Translations under genes and position numbers: made by a program
The notes under the pieces: model-generated
Seen by the model: only the letters and a program-made list of their open reading frames with translations
What the model was told of the DNA's origin: nothing
Databases searched by the model: none
Shown: piece by piece, positions 10,191-20,528 of the stretch
How positions within the stretch are numbered: position 1 is the first letter of the stretch
How the letters are laid out: the number at the start of each line of letters is the position of its first letter
DNA from: Pseudoalteromonas rubra
GTDB lineage: Bacteria > Pseudomonadota > Gammaproteobacteria > Enterobacterales > Alteromonadaceae
Reading direction: 5' to 3'
Length of the DNA stretch: 64,000 nucleotides
NCBI RefSeq assembly: GCF_000967655.1
Contig: NZ_JXYA01000021.1
Span: forward strand, 1 to 64,000

Positions 10191-11170
10191 TGTACAAACA
10201 CAGCAGTATCGCCTTATTATTGGCAGTTTCTTTATTAGGCGGATGTAAAACGCTGGATTCGGTGAGCAACATTGTCAGCAGTAACAAAGCCTCCCCAGAG
10301 CAGATCCAGGCCGCGTACAATAAGGCGCAGGCAGCCTATCAGGAAGCCCAGCAGGCGCTGGGCTTGTCTGCAGAGGAAGCCTTATCAGAGTACGACAGCG
10401 AGCGCACAGCCAAAGCCGACAAGCTTTGGCAATCTCTGCAGGAGGATTTTGCCGAATTACGAGCCAACCCGGCCGAGTCACTTGAAAGCGCCTCTTTATT
10501 TTCTTCAGATACAAAAGCGGATGAAGTGATGGCGGCAAGCCAGGAAATTATCAGTTTAATTGCGGCCGCACAAAGTGCAAAGCAAGCGATCATCAGTGTG
10601 CTCGAGCCGATCCGCTCGCATTTTGCCGTGCTGGATAAACTGGCAACCCAGCAGCATTTTGAACGTCGTTACACGCGTCTTGAGGAGCGCCATCAAGATC
10701 TGAAAGAAATGCTGGTGGCAGGCAAGCGGGAACAAGTAGAAGGTTACTTACCTGACTTACAGTCTCAGCTAAATGCGCTGGAGCAAGATGCGGCTGAGCA
10801 TTACTTTCTGGGGAAAGTGCTTGAAGATGTAACCAGGTTGGCAAATTCAGAAAAGGCCGAGGTTTTACCTTCTGTCTATCAGGACGTAAAAGCCACAACG
10901 GAGTCTGCACAAAGCTTTATTCGTCACAATGTCCGCGCGTATGATGATATAGAGCACAAGGTGAACCTGGCAGAGTTACAAGTGAAAAGAATGGAGCAGC
11001 TTTTTGCTGAGCATATGAGCAGGAAGGCGGCAATTGACGATAAGCGCTCAGAAGCCCCGTTACTGGCGCTAGAAGCGCAGCTCCTTGAAATGACAAATAA
11101 GGCTGGCCTGGGAGATTTACGCCATCTGAGTTTTAGCGAACAACTGGAGGCGATTAACAATAAGCTGTAA
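10190..11170 (+). CDS. Coiled-coil lipoprotein, function unknown
   Basis: This 326-aa protein has a lipoprotein signal with lipobox LLGGC (Cys19). Lys follows the Cys, so outer-membrane sorting is expected. The rest is almost all helix, rich in Ala, Glu, Gln and Leu with heptad-like stretches (QAAYNKAQAAYQEAQQAL; LEAQLLEMTNKAG), so a long periplasmic coiled coil is likely. The start ATG at 10190 overlaps the stop of the barrel gene and has GGAG seven bases upstream. An upstream in-frame GTG at 10178 is less likely because it would precede the signal. A role as periplasmic partner of the barrel protein is inferred from the coupling only. Confidence 0.75.
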   Translation: MYKHSSIALLLAVSLLGGCKTLDSVSNIVSSNKASPEQIQAAYNKAQAAYQEAQQALGLSAEEALSEYDSERTAKADKLWQSLQEDFAELRANPAESLESASLFSSDTKADEVMAASQEIISLIAAAQSAKQAIISVLEPIRSHFAVLDKLATQQHFERRYTRLEERHQDLKEMLVAGKREQVEGYLPDLQSQLNALEQDAAEHYFLGKVLEDVTRLANSEKAEVLPSVYQDVKATTESAQSFIRHNVRAYDDIEHKVNLAELQVKRMEQLFAEHMSRKAAIDDKRSEAPLLALEAQLLEMTNKAGLGDLRHLSFSEQLEAINNKL

Positions 11171-11289
11171 TTACTGTGTACTCAGAGGCTGTCGGCATAC
11201 ACTGGGGCAGCCGGATAAATAATGACAAAAATAACATAAAAGGCATGTAAGCCTTTAAATCAGCTCTATTTTATCGATAAGGAAAAACA

Positions 11290-14200
11290 ATGATGTTAGC
11301 AATGAATGCGAGGTGGCGGCTGTTGCCACTTATTTCAGTCATGGCCTTAACATTGGCCGGGTGTGGCGGCGGCAGTGACAAACCAAGCACATCCCCTGAC
11401 GCCCAGCCAGATACACAGACAAACCCCAAACCCACCCCCACCGAATCAGAAAACCAGTCTCCGGTCGTCAGTATTGACGCGACCGGGGCTCAGCTTGAGC
11501 GCACTGCATTTACACTGACAGCTAAAGGAAGTGATGCCGACGGTTCGGTGACAAGTTATGCCTGGACACACAATGCGCCCTTAGAGTTGACTGAAACTGC
11601 CACTAATACGGCCACGCCCAGTTACACTGTACCGGATATAAATCAGGATATTACAGTCACATTTACCGTCACGGTGAGCGATGATAAAGGGGCAACAAGT
11701 AGCGCCAGCCAAGAGGTTGTGATCAAACGAAAAGTTAGCTCAGTGACTCTGACCGGTGTTGTGACAGACAAGCCGATAGCCAATGCACAGGTTGTGGTGC
11801 AAGCCGCAAGTGCACAAGCGCAAGTGAGCGCATCCAGTGAAGGTCAGTATACCGCAACGCTCATCGTGGATGAGAGCGAAGTCGATCGTCCGGTGGTGGT
11901 AACCGCAACTGGGGTTGATGCACAAAGTCAGGTCGAGTTTGTGTCGGTACTTCATTCAGTTGCCCGATTGGAGCAGCAAGCGGGTGAGGATGGTATTTTG
12001 GACAAAAGTGAGCACTTCGGTGTGAATGTGACCAATGTAACCACCGCTGAATATGCCTTAATGGCACGCACCGATACAACCATTGAATCGGACGCACAGT
12101 TGGAGCAGGCGTTATTGAATGTGGATGCTGACGAGCAACTTACCCTGGCATCTTTGATAAAAATTGTGGTGGACAACGACGCATATAATCTGCCAGAGGG
12201 CGTTAGCACAACGCTGGATTTAATCGATGATGGGCAAACCGCGCAGGCGTTTGAAGATGAGTTGAATGCGGTCGATCCGGAGCTGATTGCACAGACCAAA
12301 AAAAGCATTAAATCGGATGACGATTTAATTGCTGCGCCTGACACCTCACTTGAGGGGGATTTCATTGTGCAATCGGTGAAATACGCCGATCTGCCACCTT
12401 ATCACATCAGTCTGAATGAGACGGGGAGCGGCTCAGTTTCGGCAATTAATACGGTTGAAATTGACAGCTGGGTGCAGCAGCAAAACACCGTAACCATTAC
12501 GCTGAAGCAGCCGCTTCATGTATCCACAAAGTGGCACAGAGACTACTCTGTCTATCCATCAACACACAGTAAGCACATGGTGTATGTTGATGTCATTAAA
12601 CTCACGGTACTGGCAGAAAATGCCGTGTTCAGAACCGTCGATATCGACGAGTTGGGACAGACGGTGATAGAAGGTGATAATGCCGGCACGCAGGTACACC
12701 AAGTCAGCTACACCAGTAATCTGATCAACAAATTGAAAATGGCACAAGTCACCCCAGAGTCGTTGCTAGGAGTTTGGTACCTGGACTTGAGTGACGCGGA
12801 TGAAGAATCGCAGAAATCAGCACCCCAAAGATTTGAGTTTAAAGCTGACGGGCAGGTTATAGCGCTGGATGACCCCGATGATGAACTCAGCTGGCAGTTA
12901 ACCGATAACACTTTAACGGTGAGCTACCGTGAAGGCGATGTGACAGGCTCAATTTCGTTCTGGTTCACCAAGAAGCTGGATACCGGCTACCAGGTTGTAA
13001 GCTTGGACCTCAGCGTGCCACAGTGGCCGAATACCGAGTTTGGTCTGATGATCGCTGCACAGCCCGATTTGGCTTTGACTGAAGAGACGGCTGCAGGTCG
13101 CTGGCATGGCTTGATTGGTCGAACTGAACAATTCGATATAGATATGTTTGAGACTGGTAAGGTGCATAGCGACTTGTCTAGAACTCGAGCAACTTGGTAT
13201 GTCAAGGACGGTGAGCTGTATCGAGACTACTATCGCTCCACGCGTTGGCCACGAGTCGAAGACTGCCAGTTAGACGATCCTGACTGCATACTTGACTTGC
13301 GGTATAAATATCAACTCGTAGCTGTGTCTGGGAATGAGCGATATGTGATACAAACCATTGAAAATTATGACTCAAGGGGTGAGCTATTTTTCACCATAGC
13401 CAGCCTGTTTGTTTACCAGTACAGCGATACGATAGCGCAACGCGAATTTTACCACAGAAACCTCGAACGCAAGCAGCAGCTTTGGGTTTATGACGCAGAG
13501 CAAGGTTGGCAGGAAGTGTTATTTGGCACCGGTATTACGCCACAAAACCCAGATGCACCCAACCAGGGTGAGGCCGGGTATCAGCTTTCTTTACTGGGGG
13601 CGACTTATCCTGTTGCCTTAAGAGCGGGCAAACTGGCATTTACCAAGGGCGAAGAGGCCCACTTTGTCGAGCTGTTGGATTACGATGCGCAAAAAATCCA
13701 GGTGTGTGTGTATGCGGCGGCAGCTGGCTGTCAGGCGGCAGATCGCCAGACCTGGTTCGTTAGCCCCACCATGTTTACAGTGACAGCCAGTGCCAGTGGC
13801 AATGGCTATATTTATCCGGATTATCAGCAAGTCATTGAGGGGAGGAGCGCTGAATTAAGCTTTGTAGCCGAGATGGGTTATATGCTCGATACCATTCAGG
13901 GGTGCAATGGCCGCCAGGAAGGCGAGTTGTATGTGATCCCCGAGGTAACGGGATCCTGTGAGGTAACGGTAAACTTTGTCGAGCGGCCCAGCCTGGCTGA
14001 ACAAGTCGGGATAACCGATCCTGTTCTGGCTCAATGTGTAGATGATCTCAATGTTTCGTCGATTGAAGAAGTGATCGATCTGGATTGCGGCTTTCGCGAT
14101 GAGATCGGATCTGTATCCGGGTTAGTTAACCTGACTAGTCTGGAGACGCTGGCGTTGTCGGGGTTGTCTGTTACTGAGTTAGACTTGTCCGGGCTAACGC

Positions 14201-15588
14201 AATTAAGGGAGTTACAGCTCTCTAATAACAGCAATGGTCTTCCTCTGTTAACAATCCCAAACTTAGAGCGAATAGAGGAGCTTACTTTATCTGGTAACGG
14301 TTTAACTAATGCTCAGATTACAGCGCTGGAACTGAGTCGTTTTACGGCGCTAAAAAGGTTAGATTTGAGTATAAATCAGTTAACGGAACTGGATATTTCA
14401 ACCTTAAGCCAGCTTGAAGGGGTTTATGCATACGATAACCAGTTGCGCCAGCTCACCACAGGTAACCATCCGCAATTAACGACTCTTTCAATATCGAGTA
14501 ACCGTTTAAGCACTCTGGAGCTGGCAAACATGCCGGTGTTGTCCGTGCTGCATGCCAGCTACAATGATTTAGCACAACTTGACTTCGCACCTACTCCTCA
14601 GCTGCGAATATTGAGTATTGATGGAAATCCTGTTGAGCGGCTCGATTTATTGGCGAACCCTCAACTTCAACAGCTTGATGTAGGCAATTTATTACAGCTC
14701 ACAGAGTTGGACCTGAGCCAGCAAACTCAGCTGATTGAATTGAATGCGATAAACAACAACCATTGGCAGACTCTGACTCTGGCACCAGGTGTACCACTGC
14801 AAAATCTGGATATATCATATAGTCAGAGCTTGCTGGATAAGATAGATAAAACAGTTATTTATCCACTTAAGGTATTAAACATAAGTAATGTTGATGCGGC
14901 AAGCCTGGATGCGGCAGGTATCGAGCTGGCTCAGCTGAGCAACCTGGAAAAACTATTGTGGCAAGATGCGGGGGTAGAGCAGCTGGACCTGTCCCAATTG
15001 CCTCAGCTTATGGAGCTCTCTCTGGCGGGAAATCCCTTAACAGAGGTGAAGTTTAGCGTACCAACACAACTAACCGACTTGAACCTGCATGGGGCTGAGT
15101 TGACCAGTTTAGACTTGAGTGCTCACCCACAACTTAAATACCTGGATGTCACTAATACAAAAATTACCGGGTTAGATTTCAGTCATACACCTTACTTGCA
15201 CTATCTCGATGCGCAACGAAGCGCATTAACTACCGTTTCGGGCATCGCGTCTATCTATAATCAATGGGCTACGCTTGATTTAATGCTCAATCCGCTTAGT
15301 GATGAGACTATGGCCTATCTGGCGGACATGCAGGCGCAAGGTTACAGCAACTTACGCTTTAGTCAGGGACCGGTTGCCAGAATAAACGTAACGGGGAATG
15401 GCTGGGCCGCTATAAATTTTGTGGAAATGGCCAGCGGGGAGACATTTGATCTTGATCTGATACCCGAGCCCGGCCATCAGGTTGGCAGCGCCACCGGTTG
15501 CCCGGGTGAGTTACTGGACACCGTTTACCGGCTTGGTCCGTTGCAAGGCTATTGTGTGTTAGAGGTGGAGTTTGTGCCTCTGCCTTAA
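11290..15588 (+). CDS. Giant leucine-rich-repeat lipoprotein, copy 1
   Basis: This 1432-aa protein opens with a lipoprotein signal (lipobox LAGC, Cys25, then a GGGSD linker rich in Pro, Thr and Ser). Residues about 55-150 form a PKD/Ig-like domain (SDADGSVTSYAWTHN; FTVTVSDDKGATS), followed by a short Ig-like segment (TGVVTDKPIANAQVVV). A long unassigned middle part carries Trp-rich segments such as GVWYLDLSD and AAGRWHGLIG. Residues about 830-900 look like an InlB/Flg_new-type repeat with a Cys pair. About 940-1340 are bacterial-type leucine-rich repeats with an LxxLDLSxNxQL theme, and the last 60 residues repeat the InlB-like unit. It is a likely surface adhesion or binding protein. It starts at ATG 11290 with TAAGG before it. 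A paralogue follows directly. Confidence 0.8.
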   Translation: MMLAMNARWRLLPLISVMALTLAGCGGGSDKPSTSPDAQPDTQTNPKPTPTESENQSPVVSIDATGAQLERTAFTLTAKGSDADGSVTSYAWTHNAPLELTETATNTATPSYTVPDINQDITVTFTVTVSDDKGATSSASQEVVIKRKVSSVTLTGVVTDKPIANAQVVVQAASAQAQVSASSEGQYTATLIVDESEVDRPVVVTATGVDAQSQVEFVSVLHSVARLEQQAGEDGILDKSEHFGVNVTNVTTAEYALMARTDTTIESDAQLEQALLNVDADEQLTLASLIKIVVDNDAYNLPEGVSTTLDLIDDGQTAQAFEDELNAVDPELIAQTKKSIKSDDDLIAAPDTSLEGDFIVQSVKYADLPPYHISLNETGSGSVSAINTVEIDSWVQQQNTVTITLKQPLHVSTKWHRDYSVYPSTHSKHMVYVDVIKLTVLAENAVFRTVDIDELGQTVIEGDNAGTQVHQVSYTSNLINKLKMAQVTPESLLGVWYLDLSDADEESQKSAPQRFEFKADGQVIALDDPDDELSWQLTDNTLTVSYREGDVTGSISFWFTKKLDTGYQVVSLDLSVPQWPNTEFGLMIAAQPDLALTEETAAGRWHGLIGRTEQFDIDMFETGKVHSDLSRTRATWYVKDGELYRDYYRSTRWPRVEDCQLDDPDCILDLRYKYQLVAVSGNERYVIQTIENYDSRGELFFTIASLFVYQYSDTIAQREFYHRNLERKQQLWVYDAEQGWQEVLFGTGITPQNPDAPNQGEAGYQLSLLGATYPVALRAGKLAFTKGEEAHFVELLDYDAQKIQVCVYAAAAGCQAADRQTWFVSPTMFTVTASASGNGYIYPDYQQVIEGRSAELSFVAEMGYMLDTIQGCNGRQEGELYVIPEVTGSCEVTVNFVERPSLAEQVGITDPVLAQCVDDLNVSSIEEVIDLDCGFRDEIGSVSGLVNLTSLETLALSGLSVTELDLSGLTQLRELQLSNNSNGLPLLTIPNLERIEELTLSGNGLTNAQITALELSRFTALKRLDLSINQLTELDISTLSQLEGVYAYDNQLRQLTTGNHPQLTTLSISSNRLSTLELANMPVLSVLHASYNDLAQLDFAPTPQLRILSIDGNPVERLDLLANPQLQQLDVGNLLQLTELDLSQQTQLIELNAINNNHWQTLTLAPGVPLQNLDISYSQSLLDKIDKTVIYPLKVLNISNVDAASLDAAGIELAQLSNLEKLLWQDAGVEQLDLSQLPQLMELSLAGNPLTEVKFSVPTQLTDLNLHGAELTSLDLSAHPQLKYLDVTNTKITGLDFSHTPYLHYLDAQRSALTTVSGIASIYNQWATLDLMLNPLSDETMAYLADMQAQGYSNLRFSQGPVARINVTGNGWAAINFVEMASGETFDLDLIPEPGHQVGSATGCPGELLDTVYRLGPLQGYCVLEVEFVPLP

Positions 15589-15640
15589 CGCTATGCTAGC
15601 GTTGTACTTTGCGGTGTAACCGACACTGCACTGACGTTAA

Positions 15641-15672
15641 AACAGGGCTTTGCATGCAAAGCCCTGTTTTTC
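15641..15672 (+). terminator. Rho-independent terminator of LRR lipoprotein copy 1
   Basis: The stem ACAGGGCTTTGC pairs with GCAAAGCCCTGT and is followed by five T residues. The same hairpin with compensating changes follows copy 2 at 20330. Confidence 0.92.
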
Positions 15673-15873
15673 ATACTTGTCTTTTCTTTCCTTCATTACT
15701 GTATTATCAATGAGTTGCATTGTTAATAACCTGCATCAAGTATCATTGCCTTTTATGCATCTGTTGAAAAAATAGAAACGATGTTAAAATGCATGTGTAA
15801 ATCACGCTATCAAAGTGATTAAACACAGCACAATAATACGAGGACGGAAAACCTCGATGCAGGAAATACAATA

Positions 15874-18800
15874 ATGATTAAAATTAAGGGTTTAATGGCT
15901 ATAGGCCAGAATAAATGGTCGATAGCCGCCTTAGCGCTCGCATTGAGCGGATGCGGCGGGGGCAGTGATAGAACTGAACCGGGTGTTGGCGCTAAGTCGG
16001 ATGTGAGCGCTGAAACGAGTACCAGCGCTGGAGTCGATTCGGATTCTGACTCGGATCAAAGCACAGTCACGGCTGAATCTAACCAAGCGCCGGTAGTCAG
16101 TATCGCTGAGATGCTTGAGCAACAGGAGCGCATCGCTTTTTCACTGACCGCCAGCGCAAGCGATGAAGATGGTCACGTAGCCAGTTACGCCTGGTCTCAC
16201 AGCTCGTCGCTTGCTTTAACGGAAATAGGCACCGAGACGGCAACTCCAACTTATACGGTACCAGATATTCAGGAAGATACGAATATTACCTTTACGGTTA
16301 CGGTCACTGACGATAAGGGCGCGACGCAACAATCGAGTCAGAGCGTGCTGATCAAGCGTAATATGGCGTCAGTTACTCTCAATGGCCGTGTGACCGATGA
16401 ACCAATCGCCAATGCCAATGTGGTTTTGTCTGCGGGCAGTACTGAGGTGCAGGTCAAGGCTAACGAAGCTGGCCACTACTCAGCGACATTGCTGGTGGAT
16501 GAGAGCGAGGCACATTACCCGGTTAGGATTTCGGCAACCGGCGAGGGGGCGCAGAGCCAGGTTGAATTTGTTTCTGTGCTGAACTCTATGGCACAGCTGG
16601 CACAACAAGCGGGTGAAGATGGTCTGCTTGATAAGGCTGAAAACTTTGGTGTGAATGTCACCAACGTGTCGACTGCGGAATATGCCTTGATGACCCGCAC
16701 AGGGTCGCCGCTGACCAGTGATCTGGAATTAAATCAGGCACTGTTAAACGTTGATGGCGATGAAAAAATGGTGCTTGCTTCTTTGATTAAAATCGTTGTC
16801 GATCATAGTGACTATAGCCTCCCTGAAGGCGTTACTTCGACACTGGATCTGGTTGATGATGAGCACACAGCTCAACAATTTGAAAGTCAGATCAATGCCG
16901 CCGATCCGGCGCTGCTAGAGCAGGCTAAAGCAGCGATAAAGCAAGATAGCGACCTGATTGACGACACAACGGCCCCACTTGGGGGTGAGTTTATCCTGCA
17001 AACGGTGAAGTATTTCAATGCCGGTGCATATCATCTCACCCTAAGCGATGCTGGCAAAGGGACGCTGTCTGCCATCAATACCGTAGCGATCGAAAGCTGG
17101 CAACAAGACAACAACAAAGTCCAGATCACCTTAGCAGAGCCGCTTCACATCTCCACTTTTGATGGCAATACCGTCTACATTGATTCACTGGAAATGACGA
17201 TTCTGGCGGAAAACGCGGTGTTCAAAACGGTCGACATTGTTGAGCAAGGCACGACGGTGTTCAGCGAGGATGAGTCTTCTACAGAACCTTATGAAAAAGC
17301 CTACACCAGTAATCTGCTGGATAAAGATATGACCCTGGCGCTGCCTGATAACGAAGAAATGCTGGGCTTATGGCATATTGAGGTGCGTGAAAGCGACGGC
17401 AAAACCGCTCGTGGCTTTCCGGATCAATATCAGCTGGAGCAAAACGGCGAAATTTCCACCCCCCTTCAGGATCCTAAGCGCGAGGTGCAGGCCTGGCGCG
17501 TAAACGGAAACACGCTGGAAGTTGATTACCAAGCGGGTGAGCAAACCGTGACAGAGGTGTTCTGGATAACCAAAAAACTCGGCGCAGCCTATCAATATGT
17601 CAGCCTGGCCCGGGGAGAAGCTGGTATGGCCGATACCCGCTATGGGATCCTGGTGAAGCAGCAGCCTGAAGCGGCATTTACCGACCGCAATGTGGTTGGC
17701 CGCTGGCAGGGCTTCATTGGCACGAGCCAGACTTTTAGTATGGATTTATTTAGCAGTGGTGAGCTGTATATTGATACTTATGACTGGCAGTATGCCTGGC
17801 GTGTTGATAAGGGGGAGTTAATACGAGAGCGCTTTAGCTATGACGGCACCATCACCCCGGAATGTAAGCCGGGTATGCCTGAGTGTGTTTTGGATGCCAA
17901 AGTAACGCACCAGTTAGTTGCACAATCAGACGATCAATATATTGTCAGCCGTCAGTTTGAGCGGTTTGATAATAAGGGCAACACAACCTCTTTTTATCAC
18001 AGTCTGTTGGTTTATCACTACACCCCCGAAATAACGCAAACCGAGTTTATGCCGGGCAATCTGAATGAGGCTCACTATATGTGGGCACAAAACGAGACTT
18101 CGGGTTGGTATGAGGTGATTTTTGGACCTATTTATTGGGATTCTGATAGTCGCAAAGATCAGTTGGTTATCGATGGTGTTGTGTATCAGTACGCATTAGA
18201 AGATGGTAAATTAGCCATCATGCTCGACGAGCAACTGCATTATGTGGAGCTTCTGAACTATGACGCAAGCGGTATGGAGATCTGTTTTTATGCGGCCAGC
18301 CAGGGGTGTCAGGAGTCAGATAAACAACAGTGGTACTACGATTTTGACGGTTACGCTATCACCACCCAGGCAATAGGCCAGGGCAAAGTTTATCCGCGCT
18401 ATCAGGAAGTCCCTGAAGGGGATACCGCCTCTGTTTATATTGAGCCCGAGGCAGGTTACATGCTGCAGAGTATCACTGGCTGTGATGGTGAACTATATGA
18501 CCTGTACTATCACATTCCAGCACGTAATACGGATTGTGAAATGACTGCAACCTTTGTTGAAAAGCCCGACCTGGCAGAGCTGGCTGGTATTACGGATCTC
18601 CGCCTGGCTGAGTGTGTCAATCAGACATCAGTTCAATCGCCTCAGGCAATTACTTCGCTGGCTTGCACCCCAGAAGATGCCATTCAGTCACTTAATGGTT
18701 TGAATAATTTAACCGGTTTGCAAGACCTTACGCTTGGCACTGTGACTGTAACTGAGTTCGACCTGTCTGGCTTGAGTCAACTGACATCCCTGAGCATTGA

Positions 18801-20277
18801 GAGAAGCGAGCGAGGGATCACCCGTCTTAATGTCGCGCATCCAGAGCTGTTACTTACGCTGAAATTAAGCCATGCCGGACTGAGCGATGACATGCTGGCA
18901 TCGCTGGATTTGGCCCGTTTCACTGCACTACAACAACTGGACTTATCCGGTAATGCGCTGAGCATGTTCAATGGTGACAGCTGGCCAAACCTGATCAACC
19001 TGATATTGTCAGATAACCGACTCGACACACTCAACCTAGATCACAACCCTCAGTTGCATGAGCTGGATGTCGATAGGAACTCGCTGACAGAGCTGAACAT
19101 TGCACACAATTTGCAGCTGCGTCATCTTGAAGCTGGCTGGAACGCGCTAGAGCAGCTGGATATAACTGATCATGCCTCCCTGTCCAGTGTGCAGCTTTTT
19201 GCAAACCAGTTAACCCACGTGTCGACTGGTGAACATCCTTGGCTGACTCAGTTTTGGGCTTGGCATAATAAGCTGACTGCAATTCCACTGGATGGGATGC
19301 CAGGGTTAGAAATGTTAGATCTTGATGATAATGAGCTGGCGCAGCTGGACATCTCTCACAACCCCGAGCTGAAATATCTAGACATTGGCGCTGCACAGCT
19401 TGATCAGCTGGACCTGTCCGCTAATCCCATGCTGGAAGCGCTTTACGTAGACAATATTCCGTTGCTAAGTGAGTTAGATTTGAGGCAAAATTCGCAGCTG
19501 ACAATCCTGGACATTAGCCGCAATACCCGCTTACAGTCTGTCATGCTGGCTGACGGAGTACAGCTTGAACGATTGGATATATCGTATAGCCCTTTACTTA
19601 TGAGCCAGCTGGGACAGTTTGATAGTGAGCGTCTCTCTTCCCTTAACATCAGTGGGGTAGACCCGCGCTGGGTCGACTTGGCTCAGTACCCGCAACTGAC
19701 ATCACTACTCTGGCAGCGGGCATCATTGGCGCAGGTTGATTTGTCCAGCCTGACCAGACTAAAATGGCTGGAACTCAGTCATAATCCACTTAAGCAAATA
19801 GATCTGAGCCACAATACTCTATTGGAAAGCCTGTCTTTTTCCTACACGTCTATTACCGAGTTAGATTTACAGCATAATCCGCGACTAGAATATGTTTCTG
19901 TGTATGGCAATGCTCTGCACTCAGTGACCGGGGTTGAGGCGATAGAAAATAAAGATGTGCACTTAGCACTTTACTGGAACCCGCTCAGTGATGACGCGGC
20001 TTCTTACCTGTTACGGTTGCAGAATGAGGGGTATGATAACCTGACTTACAGCCAGTCCTCTCTGGCTGAGGTTACCGTCACAGGGCCGGGCAGCGTCAAT
20101 GAGTCATTTATTGTACTTGAAAACAATCAGTTTCTTGAGCTTATCTTACAGCCCGATCCCGGCCATCAGGTTGGCAGCGCCACTGGTTGCCTGGGTGAGT
20201 TACAGGGCACAATTTACCGGCTTGGCCCACTGCAAGGCTATTGTATGTTGCAGGTGGAGTTTGTGCCCCTGCCTTAA
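15874..20277 (+). CDS. Giant leucine-rich-repeat lipoprotein, copy 2
   Basis: This 1467-aa paralogue has the same domain order as the gene before it: lipobox LSGC (Cys27), acidic Ser/Asp linker, PKD-like domain (SDEDGHVASYAWSHS), unassigned Trp-rich middle, InlB-like unit with Cys residues (SITGCDGEL), about 400 residues of leucine-rich repeats (LEQLDITDHASL; LAQLDISHNPELKYLDIG) and a C-terminal InlB-like unit. The last 40 codons and the 3' flank, including the terminator, are nearly the same as those of copy 1, so a tandem duplication is clear. The middle part and the repeats have diverged more, which would fit different ligands. It has its own leader of about 200 bp and is probably a separate transcript. 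Confidence 0.8.
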   Translation: MIKIKGLMAIGQNKWSIAALALALSGCGGGSDRTEPGVGAKSDVSAETSTSAGVDSDSDSDQSTVTAESNQAPVVSIAEMLEQQERIAFSLTASASDEDGHVASYAWSHSSSLALTEIGTETATPTYTVPDIQEDTNITFTVTVTDDKGATQQSSQSVLIKRNMASVTLNGRVTDEPIANANVVLSAGSTEVQVKANEAGHYSATLLVDESEAHYPVRISATGEGAQSQVEFVSVLNSMAQLAQQAGEDGLLDKAENFGVNVTNVSTAEYALMTRTGSPLTSDLELNQALLNVDGDEKMVLASLIKIVVDHSDYSLPEGVTSTLDLVDDEHTAQQFESQINAADPALLEQAKAAIKQDSDLIDDTTAPLGGEFILQTVKYFNAGAYHLTLSDAGKGTLSAINTVAIESWQQDNNKVQITLAEPLHISTFDGNTVYIDSLEMTILAENAVFKTVDIVEQGTTVFSEDESSTEPYEKAYTSNLLDKDMTLALPDNEEMLGLWHIEVRESDGKTARGFPDQYQLEQNGEISTPLQDPKREVQAWRVNGNTLEVDYQAGEQTVTEVFWITKKLGAAYQYVSLARGEAGMADTRYGILVKQQPEAAFTDRNVVGRWQGFIGTSQTFSMDLFSSGELYIDTYDWQYAWRVDKGELIRERFSYDGTITPECKPGMPECVLDAKVTHQLVAQSDDQYIVSRQFERFDNKGNTTSFYHSLLVYHYTPEITQTEFMPGNLNEAHYMWAQNETSGWYEVIFGPIYWDSDSRKDQLVIDGVVYQYALEDGKLAIMLDEQLHYVELLNYDASGMEICFYAASQGCQESDKQQWYYDFDGYAITTQAIGQGKVYPRYQEVPEGDTASVYIEPEAGYMLQSITGCDGELYDLYYHIPARNTDCEMTATFVEKPDLAELAGITDLRLAECVNQTSVQSPQAITSLACTPEDAIQSLNGLNNLTGLQDLTLGTVTVTEFDLSGLSQLTSLSIERSERGITRLNVAHPELLLTLKLSHAGLSDDMLASLDLARFTALQQLDLSGNALSMFNGDSWPNLINLILSDNRLDTLNLDHNPQLHELDVDRNSLTELNIAHNLQLRHLEAGWNALEQLDITDHASLSSVQLFANQLTHVSTGEHPWLTQFWAWHNKLTAIPLDGMPGLEMLDLDDNELAQLDISHNPELKYLDIGAAQLDQLDLSANPMLEALYVDNIPLLSELDLRQNSQLTILDISRNTRLQSVMLADGVQLERLDISYSPLLMSQLGQFDSERLSSLNISGVDPRWVDLAQYPQLTSLLWQRASLAQVDLSSLTRLKWLELSHNPLKQIDLSHNTLLESLSFSYTSITELDLQHNPRLEYVSVYGNALHSVTGVEAIENKDVHLALYWNPLSDDAASYLLRLQNEGYDNLTYSQSSLAEVTVTGPGSVNESFIVLENNQFLELILQPDPGHQVGSATGCLGELQGTIYRLGPLQGYCMLQVEFVPLP

Positions 20278-20329
20278 TTTTATGCCTGCGTTGAGTGTTG
20301 CGCTATAACCGACATTGCACTGACGCTAA

Positions 20330-20361
20330 AACAGGGCTTTGCGTGCGAAGCCCTGTTTTTG
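20330..20361 (+). terminator. Rho-independent terminator of LRR lipoprotein copy 2
   Basis: The stem ACAGGGCTTTGC pairs across GTGC with GAAGCCCTGT and is followed by five T residues. It is homologous to the hairpin at 15641. Confidence 0.92.
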
Positions 20362-20528
20362 TATGCAGCAAACAGTGAACTTGTTATTTGTGTATTTTTG
20401 ATTTAAAAAATTGCAAAAAACAGGCTAATTATTCTTTTAAACTGACTAAATAAACAGATTCAAAATCACAATTCCCCTTTAAATAGATTAAGATCTCCGC
20501 CAAATTGTCATCCCTAGGCGAGAGCAAA

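Noticed and set aside
14100..15300. Repeated sequence units that could be read as a tandem DNA repeat or CRISPR-like array
   Set aside because: The periodicity is that of leucine-rich repeats at protein level; the DNA units are not identical and lie inside one frame.
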